DNA of 64,000 bases from Candidatus Chloroploca asiatica (GTDB lineage: Bacteria > Chloroflexota > Chloroflexia > Chloroflexales > Chloroflexaceae): assembly GCF_002532075.1 (NCBI RefSeq), contig NZ_LYXE01000066.1, positions 23,053 to 87,052 of the forward strand, read 5' to 3'. Positions within the stretch are counted from its first letter, which is position 1. Each line of letters starts with the position of its first letter. Both the position numbers and the translations under genes were made by a program. The notes under the pieces were generated by a model, which was given only the letters and a program-made list of their open reading frames with translations, had not been told where the DNA came from and ran no database searches. Positions 33,567 to 41,700 of this stretch are shown here, piece after piece.

Positions 33567-33708
33567 TGGTATAATATCGATGCTTGTTTTTTAACAGCCA
33601 GTGCAACTCTGGGTTTAGGCCCCAGCGAGCCGGGCGACACCACAGATACAGCAACCTTAACGGGTTTGTAAAAGCTCTTGGGTAATTGCTCGCGACGTAA
33701 CCACGAGC
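33567..33708 (+). promoter_or_regulatory. Extended -10 promoter and structured 5' leader
   Basis: TGGTATAAT (33567-33575) is a good extended -10 without a clear -35. The leader of about 170 bases contains CTGGG/CCCAG (33609-33613, 33621-33625), then GCGAGC (33625-33630), which can pair with GCTCGC (33688-33693). The same GCTCGC can pair instead with CGAGC at 33704-33708, so two exclusive folds exist. I do not recognise a known riboswitch class. Confidence 0.4.
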
Positions 33709-33756
33709 GATTATCTCTTCCCTTCACACTCTTCAATCTTTCAGGAGGAACTCGAG

Positions 33757-34077
33757 ATGAACAAAACGCTAGTTTGGGGTATCGCTTGCTTGCTTATCAC
33801 CCTTCCTGTATGGGGCGTAGTCCAGGCGTGGAATTCCACCGCAAGTTCAGTACATGAAGAAACCACTTCTCTTTGTGCTGAAGATGCATCGCTTGCCTAT
33901 CCCTATCCCTATCCTATGCCTGGCTCCTGCACGTATCTACCTATCATCCATCAAGGGGACACCCCGGCGCTGACCCCGTCGCCAACGCTGACCCCGTCGC
34001 CAACGCTGACCCCAACGCCAACGCTGACCCCGTCGCCGACCCCAACCGCCACAACTGGGCCATATCCGCTTCCATAA
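33757..34077 (+). CDS. Small secreted Thr/Pro-repeat protein
   Basis: 106 residues with CAGGAGGAACTC as ribosome site. A signal peptide (MNKTLVWGIACLLITLPVWG) is followed by a mature part with two Cys, the phrase SCTYLPIIHQ and about eight TLTPSPTLTPTP units encoded by 12-base tandem repeats. YLPII resembles the C-terminal tail of larger secreted proteins in this window, but here lies internally. The function is unknown; a cell-surface or sheath peptide is possible. Confidence 0.7.
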   Translation: MNKTLVWGIACLLITLPVWGVVQAWNSTASSVHEETTSLCAEDASLAYPYPYPMPGSCTYLPIIHQGDTPALTPSPTLTPSPTLTPTPTLTPSPTPTATTGPYPLP

Positions 34078-34121
34078 CTTCTGTTGTGGGGTACGATGAT
34101 GCTTTGGGCCGACGGATGACC

Positions 34122-34391
34122 CTACTGCCGAGTCTTCCGCCGACCGAACATCGAGCCCCAGGCATGCGCGGCAAGGCTGATCTGGCCGAGGGCAAAGAGC
34201 ACTAGCAGGGCGGTGATGGCGGTTGTACTGACGGTCGACCAGAAGGTGAGGGCCTGGCGAATATCGCTCAGCGCCAGTTGCAACGTACTGGCGCGTGTCC
34301 TCCCCTCGTCCAGGGTGGTGCGCTTCTCCTTTTTGGAAGGGCGACTTTCATCTATAAAAATAAACCCGCATGAGGCCTCACAGGTCTTCAA
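34122..34391 (-). pseudogene. C-terminal coil and membrane helix of a possibly broken gene
   Basis: The frame encodes a helical segment (TLQLALSDIRQALTFWSTV) and one membrane helix (TTAITALLVLFALGQISLAAHAW), but the only initiation codon is a TTG inside a palindromic repeat (CAGGTCTTCAAGACCTG, 34381-34397) and there is no conserved N-terminus. With the small frame upstream (34388-34540) it looks like the two ends of one membrane-coil-membrane protein whose middle has been lost. The alternative is a genuine small gene. Confidence 0.4.
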
Positions 34392-34540
34392 GACCTGTAA
34401 GGCCTCGCCTGAGACCTGGTGCGCTTGAAGAAGCCACCCTGGTAGGCGATGCTCACTGCACTCAGCAGGAGGACGAGCGAGGTAGCCAAGAGCCCATCCA
34501 ACCAGGGCAGCAGGGCGCTGAGGCCGCGCATGGTCAACAT
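34388..34540 (-). CDS. 50-residue membrane frame, possible N-terminal remnant
   Basis: MLTMRGLSALLPWLDGLLAT and a following hydrophobic helix, with AGAGG nine bases before the ATG. Its last residues are encoded by the palindrome that also carries the TTG of the downstream frame. No family is recognised. Confidence 0.4.
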   Translation of the reverse strand: MLTMRGLSALLPWLDGLLATSLVLLLSAVSIAYQGGFFKRTRSQARPYRS

Positions 34541-34567
34541 CGTAAGCAACCTCTTTTCAGACAACAT

Positions 34568-35239
34568 CTATCCACCCAGGAAGGCACTCACGCCGTTCCA
34601 GGTGAATAACAGGCCAAACACAAGTGTGACGGTAATGGAGATCGGACGATTGTAGGTCGTTAGCCAGGTATTCGCACGCTGAAGGACTGACTGGGACTGC
34701 TTTGGCGCAACTGCGGCGAACAGCAGGGCGAGGATGAGCAAGATCTGCGCGAAGAAGATGTACCCCGCGTACGCGATGATTGCGTCGGTTCGGTCAAGGC
34801 CTGCCTCGTTGATGACGGCAAGAGCAGAGAGAGTGAACGCCCAGAGCTTCGCGCCGATCGCGATCCCCAGTGCGCCGATGCCCAGTACCTTGAGCGGGGT
34901 AGCCTGTTCAAGCGACTGCATCCATTTGGGTGGTGGCTCGTCAGGATCTTCTTCCTTGCGCCATTTCTTGAACGCGGCGATCAGAAGCAGGATGCCAAGC
35001 ACAAGTTTCAGCGTCGCGGCCACGAGGCCATCCCCCTCCGCCGCCTTGTCTGAGGAGCCCAAGACGAGACCGAAGAGCACCCCCTGCGCGACGCGGGTAA
35101 GGGTCATGCCGAGAACGAAGGCAGAGGCTTTGAGCAGACCGTTCGGACTGGCGAGCAGCAACAGGACAATGATGAGCCAGAGGGGGGCCAGGATGTTGCC
35201 AAGGATCATCGGGAGTAATTCGACGAATAGGGGGAACAT
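34568..35239 (-). CDS. GAP-family (Sap-like) membrane protein
   Basis: 223 residues from ATG 35239 (AAGGAAAAGG upstream). Six predicted helices with LPMILGNILAPLWLIIVLLLLASPNGLLKASAFVLGMTLTR are typical of the GAP / sulfolipid-1-addressing protein family, LysE-like transporters known from mycobacterial glycolipid export. A cytoplasmic loop KKWRKEEDPDEPPPKWM divides the two halves. The substrate in this organism is unknown. Confidence 0.8.
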   Translation of the reverse strand: MFPLFVELLPMILGNILAPLWLIIVLLLLASPNGLLKASAFVLGMTLTRVAQGVLFGLVLGSSDKAAEGDGLVAATLKLVLGILLLIAAFKKWRKEEDPDEPPPKWMQSLEQATPLKVLGIGALGIAIGAKLWAFTLSALAVINEAGLDRTDAIIAYAGYIFFAQILLILALLFAAVAPKQSQSVLQRANTWLTTYNRPISITVTLVFGLLFTWNGVSAFLGG

Positions 35240-35377
35240 AGCCTTTTCCTTTGCTGTCCAGCGTGGACCGCACTTGTCTGCACGTATCACAAGAATCTGT
35301 CAAGCTGTCCATAGCATGCAGTATAAGGTTACACGGCAGAAGACGGGCTATCCTGTTGGATAGGAGGAACATGATCA

Positions 35378-38300
35378 TTAGATCGCCTCGCCGCGCTCAA
35401 CCCGTTCATAGAGCCAATGGGTCAACGCGGAGAGGCCCACACCCAGTTCTTGATGCAGGGCAGCGGTCGCTTCGTGATAGGCCTGTAACGCCCGCGCCCG
35501 TTGGCCTTGGCGCGCATAGAGCCGGATGAGCAGTTGCCACGCTTGCTCGAGCCACGGGGCGGCGCGGAGCGCACGCCGGAGCCAGAGCTCGCTCGGATGC
35601 CAGGCGCGTTGCGTCAGATAGCCTTCGGCCAGGCAGAGACAGCCCTCGAGATAGAGATCGTCGAGTCGTTGGCGCGGCTCGATCAGCCAGTCGGCGTAGG
35701 GTAGATCGGGCAGCAAGGGCGCGTATGCGGTCAGGGTGCGTTCAAGGGAAGCCAGTTCAGTGGGGTCTAATGCGCCTAGTGCCAAAGCCTGCGCTACTTC
35801 TCGGGTAAATGAGGAGAGATCGCTCGCGACGACACCGTACGGGTCAAAGTAGTAGTTGTTGCGTTCGGCAACGATATAGCGGTTGGGGCCGCGCGGGCGC
35901 ATATATGGATCTAAGACCGTGCGCAGATGGCTGTTGAGGGTGCGCAAGATCCCGGCGGCTTTCTCGGGATCGCCTTCCGGCCACAAAGCTTCCAGAATCT
36001 GGTCGCGTGGGATGGGTTTGCCGGCGTAGAGGACAAAGTATTGCAACAGGCGGGCAACAATCGGGCGGGGAAAAGCGTCGGTGCGGTAGTGTTGTTCGCC
36101 CCGTTGCAGGCTAAAGTCGCCGAGCAGCCTGATCTGCAAAGGCGGCGGCGGCAGCGCTTCCAGGGTTTCCAGGGCACGTTCCAGCGTCTTTTTGACGGCG
36201 TTGTCTGTTTCGGCGGCGATCGCCGTTGTCAGCGTCGGCATGGCCTGCTCGTCGCCAAGTTGCATCAGCACCTCCGCTGTACGATGCCGGATCACCGCGT
36301 TCGCGTGGTGCAGCAGAGGGAAGAGGGGGCCACTCTGCCCGATTGTGCGCAGGGCCGCGATAGCGCGTTCGGGGGCGAGCGCTTCCACCAGCAGCATTTT
36401 CCAGAATTCGGCTGCCAGTTCTGGATCACGGGTGGTGAGGAGATGGCTGAAATATGGTCGTTGCCCCTCGGCCAGCACCCGCTGGGCCAGACGCCGCCAG
36501 CGCGGGTGGCCCAGGCGCCAGCAAACTAGCGCCAGGGCCATGCGCAGTCGCACCAGTTCGGCGCGGGCACGCATCGGGATGAGGGCACGGCTCTGCGGTG
36601 TGAAGCGAAAGCCTCTCAGATCGCCGTCGGGCAAGCTGGCGAGCAACACGGCAAGATCCCGCTCGAGCGCCAGCCGTCCCTGCAGATAGGGAAATTCGGT
36701 CGCGTCGGTCAGCGCCGCGTCGGCTCCTTGGATGGCGATCTCGTAGTCGCCCTGGCGTCGGGCGAGCCAGACGCGTGCCGTTGCATACAGCAGGCGCAGT
36801 TGCGGTGAGTCTATTGCATCAGCGGCTTGACTCCGGCCACGCAACAGCGCTGCGGCTTCGGCGAACCGGCCCTCGGCCACCGCCAGGAGGCTCCGATCAT
36901 GCTGCAGAATCCAGTCGATCCGCTCATCAAGCAGTTCCAGGCGACTCAGCAGCGCGTCCAGCGACACGAGATTTTCGCGCTGCCCGGCCCAATTGCCCTG
37001 TTCCATCCGTAGATGGCCCAGGTTACGCCGGACGAAGACTGCGTCTTGAAGGTTGTTGCGCGCCTCGGCTTTGCGCAGTGCGTCGGTGAGCAGCGCGTGG
37101 GCCTCGGCCCAACGCCCTTGCACCGTGAGCACCTGCGAAGCAAGATTGATTTCGGCAATGATCGTTCCGGTCGTCTCGCCGGTGGCTTGCCGTTCCTGCA
37201 ACTGGCGATAGCGGTAGTGGGCGAGATCAAATTGGGCCAGCGATGCGTGCAAGCCAATCATATCCTGTAACGCGGCGATGTATTGCGGAACTTCGAGATC
37301 GGGCCTTGCAATGAGTTGTTGGTAGAGCGCCAGGGCTTGGCGGAGGCGCCCTTCGTCGCCGTGAACGAAGGCCATGTAGCGCAGCCCCAGGCGGTAAACG
37401 TCCATATGGTCGTGCTGCTTGGCTAGGGCGACGCCATGTTCGAGGTAGGCCCACGCTTCGCGGCGGCGAGCGTGCAGGTGGAACAGGGCTGCGCCATTGC
37501 GCAGCCACAACAAGGGCCGTTCGGCGGCAAGCGCTGGCGGCAAAGCCGTGAACCAGCGGTGATGCGTGAGAAAATGGCCGTGGGCGCGCATCGCGGCAAA
37601 GGCTTCTGGCAAGGCGAGCAGATCCGCCGCCTGTGTCGCCAGGCCCGCCTCGAGGGCATGTTCGATCGCTGCGCTGAGCTGACCACCGGCTTGCAGCCAG
37701 GCGATCACGGTTATCACAAGCGCGTCGCGCTCAGCCGAGGGGAGTTGCTGCCGCAAAAACGTGCGCACCAGATCGGGATAGCGATAGGTACCGTCAGGCT
37801 CATCCTGGTAGAGAAAGAGGTTGCGCGTCAGCAGGATCTGGATGGCTGCGGTGGGATCGCTCGCGGGCAAGAGGTGCGCAGCGAGGGGCACGTTGAACGT
37901 GAGTGGCACCGCCGTGACCAGCATAAAGCGCCTCAGTTCCGCGGGAAGCGCATCCAGCAACTGCTCGGTCAGGTAGGCAAAGAGTTGCTGTTCAGCGATG
38001 GGCTGTGGGTTGGCAAGCGCACCAAGATTTTTCAGCAAGCCCAGGCCGAGCGGCCACCCTTCCAAACGCTGACGCCATGCGTCCAATTCCGGTCGCCCGT
38101 CGCCCAGCAAGATCCGTGCCTCACGCTCGGTGAAGGCGAGATCGGCCATGTTCAGCTGATGAATGCGCCCGTAGAGCGCCAGATCGGTGGCCGCAAACAG
38201 AGGCTGTCGCCCGGCCAGGATCCAGCGAGGACGCGGTTGGCGCATCTGCTGCTGCAACCACTGGATGGCTCCATCGGCCGTCAACAGGTGGTGGACATCA

Positions 38301-38536
38301 TCCAGCAGCAGGGTATTTTCAGGCTGGCGCAGCGCCTCTAACCGTGCCGCGAGAACGGCCAGATCGCTATCGGCTGGGGTAAGGGCGATGAGGTGCGTGA
38401 GCGGACGTTCGGTCTGCAGGCTTTGCAGCAGCATAGTCTTGCCGTACCCTGCCGGAGCATTGATGAACAGATGCCCCTCTTCCAGCAAAGCGACGATCTT
38501 TTCCAGCAGCAGTGGGCGGCGAAGCACGGTGGCCAA
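35378..38536 (-). CDS. Large ATPase-type regulator with C-terminal SARP/BTAD output
   Basis: 1052 residues starting at TTG 38536 behind AGGAGGAGG. An AAA/STAND NTPase similar to MalT has Walker A NAPAGYGKT and Walker B NTLLLDDVHHL. A long helical TPR-like sensor region (about 300-780) follows, with a HEAT-like segment near 740-790 (VIRHRTAEVLMQLGDEQAMP). The C-terminus is an OmpR-like DNA-binding domain (IRLLGDFSLQRGE, ILEALWPEGDPEKAAGILRTLNSHLRTVL) plus BTAD TPRs. Such proteins oligomerise on ligand and ATP and activate neighbouring promoters. The divergent pair at 38604-43240 is the likely target. Confidence 0.9.
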   Translation of the reverse strand: MATVLRRPLLLEKIVALLEEGHLFINAPAGYGKTMLLQSLQTERPLTHLIALTPADSDLAVLAARLEALRQPENTLLLDDVHHLLTADGAIQWLQQQMRQPRPRWILAGRQPLFAATDLALYGRIHQLNMADLAFTEREARILLGDGRPELDAWRQRLEGWPLGLGLLKNLGALANPQPIAEQQLFAYLTEQLLDALPAELRRFMLVTAVPLTFNVPLAAHLLPASDPTAAIQILLTRNLFLYQDEPDGTYRYPDLVRTFLRQQLPSAERDALVITVIAWLQAGGQLSAAIEHALEAGLATQAADLLALPEAFAAMRAHGHFLTHHRWFTALPPALAAERPLLWLRNGAALFHLHARRREAWAYLEHGVALAKQHDHMDVYRLGLRYMAFVHGDEGRLRQALALYQQLIARPDLEVPQYIAALQDMIGLHASLAQFDLAHYRYRQLQERQATGETTGTIIAEINLASQVLTVQGRWAEAHALLTDALRKAEARNNLQDAVFVRRNLGHLRMEQGNWAGQRENLVSLDALLSRLELLDERIDWILQHDRSLLAVAEGRFAEAAALLRGRSQAADAIDSPQLRLLYATARVWLARRQGDYEIAIQGADAALTDATEFPYLQGRLALERDLAVLLASLPDGDLRGFRFTPQSRALIPMRARAELVRLRMALALVCWRLGHPRWRRLAQRVLAEGQRPYFSHLLTTRDPELAAEFWKMLLVEALAPERAIAALRTIGQSGPLFPLLHHANAVIRHRTAEVLMQLGDEQAMPTLTTAIAAETDNAVKKTLERALETLEALPPPPLQIRLLGDFSLQRGEQHYRTDAFPRPIVARLLQYFVLYAGKPIPRDQILEALWPEGDPEKAAGILRTLNSHLRTVLDPYMRPRGPNRYIVAERNNYYFDPYGVVASDLSSFTREVAQALALGALDPTELASLERTLTAYAPLLPDLPYADWLIEPRQRLDDLYLEGCLCLAEGYLTQRAWHPSELWLRRALRAAPWLEQAWQLLIRLYARQGQRARALQAYHEATAALHQELGVGLSALTHWLYERVERGEAI

Positions 38537-38603
38537 CGCTTGGCCTCCTCCTGTTCACAGGTCTGTTTGTTCGTTGTCAACATCTTCATTATACACTCGG
38601 CAC

Positions 38604-38789
38604 ATGGATTACCAGGCCTACATTGTGCGGATCAGGTGGACGGCGGACGGGCAACCGCACGGCTTTGTCGTGCATCCGCGCACGGGCGAGAAACGACTGT
38701 TTCATACCGCCACCGAATTGCTGCATGTGTTGCAGGATTGGCCGTTGCCAACGCCACCTGCGCCAGCCCCAAAGGAGAGTTTGCCATGA
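38604..38789 (+). CDS. 61-residue conserved-type small protein
   Basis: MDYQAYIVRIRWTADGQPHG and the stretch FVVHPRTGEKRLFHTATELLHVLQDW form a compact beta-alpha protein; similar small proteins often accompany BTAD regulators and CHAT-type genes in Chloroflexota, from memory. Its TGA overlaps the ATG of the next gene (ATGA), so the two are coupled. It lies 67 bp from the divergent regulator start. The role is unknown. Confidence 0.6.
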   Translation: MDYQAYIVRIRWTADGQPHGFVVHPRTGEKRLFHTATELLHVLQDWPLPTPPAPAPKESLP

Positions 38790-41700
38790 CCGAGCGCTAT
38801 CTCGCTTTCCGAACGCTTCTAGGCTATGTTGGGAGCCTCTTGTTGCTGATCTTGGCAACCCTGCTGGCTAGCGTGTTGACTCCAAGCCCGGTCGCCGCCG
38901 AGACGGTGATAACGGGCAACATCACCGAGAATACCACATGGACCAGGGCCAATAGCCCGTACATTGTCGGCCAGGCCTATATCGGGGCCGGTGTGACCCT
39001 GACGATTGAGCCAGGCGTGGAGGTGCGCTTTACCAGCGGCGGCTGGCTCAGCACCTGGCCGGGCGCGGCGTCAACCCTGATCGCCGAGGGGACAGAGGAC
39101 GAACCGATTATCTTCACCAGCGCCGCAACCAGTCCTCAGGCGGGCGACTGGCAATATCTCTATCTCTACCCGACCGGCGCGGCCCGGCTGCAGCACTGCA
39201 TCGTCGAGTTTGCCGGCGGGTTGACAGCCATCGAAGTCCAGTCGTCCGACGTCAGCGTGCGCGACTGCTCCATCCGCGACACCAGCGGCTATGGCATCCG
39301 ACTGAACGGTGTCGGCCTGACGCCGACCCTGGAGCGGGTAACGATCGAGCGCAGCAGCACCGCGATCTACCAGACCACGCTGGACATGCAGCCGGTCTAT
39401 CGGGAGTTGCGCCTGCGCACGAACCAGGTCAACGCCATTTTCGTGCCCAGCAGTAGCACCACCCGCGACATCACGCTGGACAGCACGGGCCTCGTCGAGG
39501 GCATGCTCTCGCTGGGCCAGCACTACATCGGCACCGGGACGACCCTGACGGTGCAGCCCGGCTCGGTCATCAGCTTCCGCAGCGGCGGCTGGCTCAGCAC
39601 CTGGCCGGGCGCGGCGTCAACTCTGCTCGCCGAGGGCACGCCTGGTCAGCCGATCCGCTTCACCAGCGCCGTAACCAGTCCTCAGGCGGGCGACTGGCAA
39701 TACCTCTATCTCTACCCGACCGGCGCGGCCCGGCTGCAGCACTGCATCGTCGAGTTTGCCGGCGGGTTGACTGCCATCGAGATCCAGTCGTCCGACGTCA
39801 GCGTGCGCGACTGCACCATCCGCGACACCAGCGGCTATGGCATCCATCTGAACGGTGCCGGCCTGACGCCGACCCTGGAGCGGGTAACGATCGAGCGCAG
39901 CAGCACCGCGATCTACCAGACCACGCTGGACATGCAGCCGGTCTATCGGGAGTTGCGCCTGCGCACGAACCAGGTCAACGCCATTTTCGTGCCCAGCAGT
40001 AGCACCACCCGCGACATCACGCTGGACAGCACGGGCCTCGTCGAGGGCATGCTCTCGCTGGGCCAGCACTACATCGGCACCGGGACGACCCTGACGGTGC
40101 AACCCGGCTCGGTCATCAGCTTCCGCAGCGGCGGCTGGCTCAGCACCTGGCCGGGCGCGGCGTCAACCCTGATCGCCGAGGGCACGCCTGGTCAGCCGAT
40201 CCGCTTCACCAGCGCCGTAACCGAGCCCAGGGCGGGCGACTGGCAATACCTCTACCTCTACCCGAACGGCGCGGCCCGGCTGCAGCACTGTGTCGTGGAG
40301 TATGCGGCCCAGGGTCTCAACACGCAGGCCCGGCTCTTGATCGACTCCTGCACCTTCCGCAGCAACACCACCGGCGTCAGCGTGGCGAACAACGCGGGCG
40401 GCACGATCGTCAACAGTCAATTCAGCGGCAACGCCACCGCCGTTACGAACAACAGCCCGGCCCGGCCGGTACGCGCCTTTGGCAACTGGTGGAACCACCC
40501 GAGCGGCCCGACCCATGCGGCCAATCCCGGCGGTCAGGGCGACCCCGTTAGCAATGGCGTGCTCTACCAGGGGTGGCTGCGCAGCGCGAGGCCAGACGCG
40601 GGCGGACGCACGCCCACACCGCTCGTGCTGGGCCAGACGGTTGAGCGCACCATTGAACCCAGCCAGTTGTACGATTTTGTCTACCAGGCCGCCGGGGGCG
40701 AGAACCTGCTGCTGGAGGTGCGCCCGGTCAATGGTGCGGCCCGCGTTGCGCTGCTAGGGCGCCTGGGCGCATTGCCCTGGGCTGGTTTTGCCGACGCCGA
40801 TGTTGCGGCCTACGCGCCCATCGAAGGCGTCTATCTGCTCAGCCTGCCGGCGGCTAGCGCTGGCAACCACTTCTTTACCATCCTGCCTGAATTGGGCAGC
40901 AGCAGCGCGGTTTATGCTGTCACCCTGCTCGACACCCAGAACCGCATCGCCGCCGTGACACCGCGCGTCCACGGGCCGACAGAGAGTAGCCTGACAGTTC
41001 ATGGGCTCTTTAGCTTCAACGAGATTGATGCCTCGCTGTGCAACACGGGCAACCCCACCATTCGATCCGGCAAACTCAACGCCTTGAGCCCCAGCCTGGG
41101 CAGCCTCAGCATGGATCTGAGCGGCGTTGCACCGGGGATCTACAACCTCTGCGTCACCTGGCCCGACAGCAGCCAGCAAGTTGTGACCGGCGCGATTGAG
41201 GTGCAGCCGCCCAATCCTCAGGTGGAGGTGCGCATCGAGCGACCGACCTTCGTACGCGCCTTGCGCCGCTATACTATCTACGTGCATTACACCAGCACCG
41301 GCAATGTGCCGGCCCCAGCCCCATACATCACGGTAGATGCCACCAATGCGCTGATCTCGCTGTGGCCCGAGGGTGAAAAAGAGCGTCAGGTTCGACTTTT
41401 CGGCTTCAATGACCAAGCACCCTATGGCCTGTTGCCACCAGGAAAAACCGTGCGCGTCCCGGTCTATCTTGAAGTGACGAGCAACGAGTCAGTTGGCCTT
41501 ACGGTGAAGACCGTTACCGAGCGCAGTCAAGAGCCGTTTGACTGGGCCGGGATCGAGGCCGATCTGCGCCCGAGTCCCGCCCCCGCAAGCTGGAGCACAA
41601 ACTGGGCGGCAACGATCGCCCCCTTCGGCAACACCTGGGGCAGCGTGATCCGGCAGATCAACCAATATGCCAACCAGGCCGCCTGGATCAGCATGCCGGC

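Noticed and set aside
33962..34060. 12-base tandem repeats considered as CRISPR or iterons
   Set aside because: They are in-frame Thr-Leu-Thr-Pro-Ser-Pro codons of a secreted protein, with no spacers.
39035..40290. Repeats considered as a CRISPR array or tandem insertion sequence
   Set aside because: The period is 546 bp, in frame with one protein, without unique spacers.
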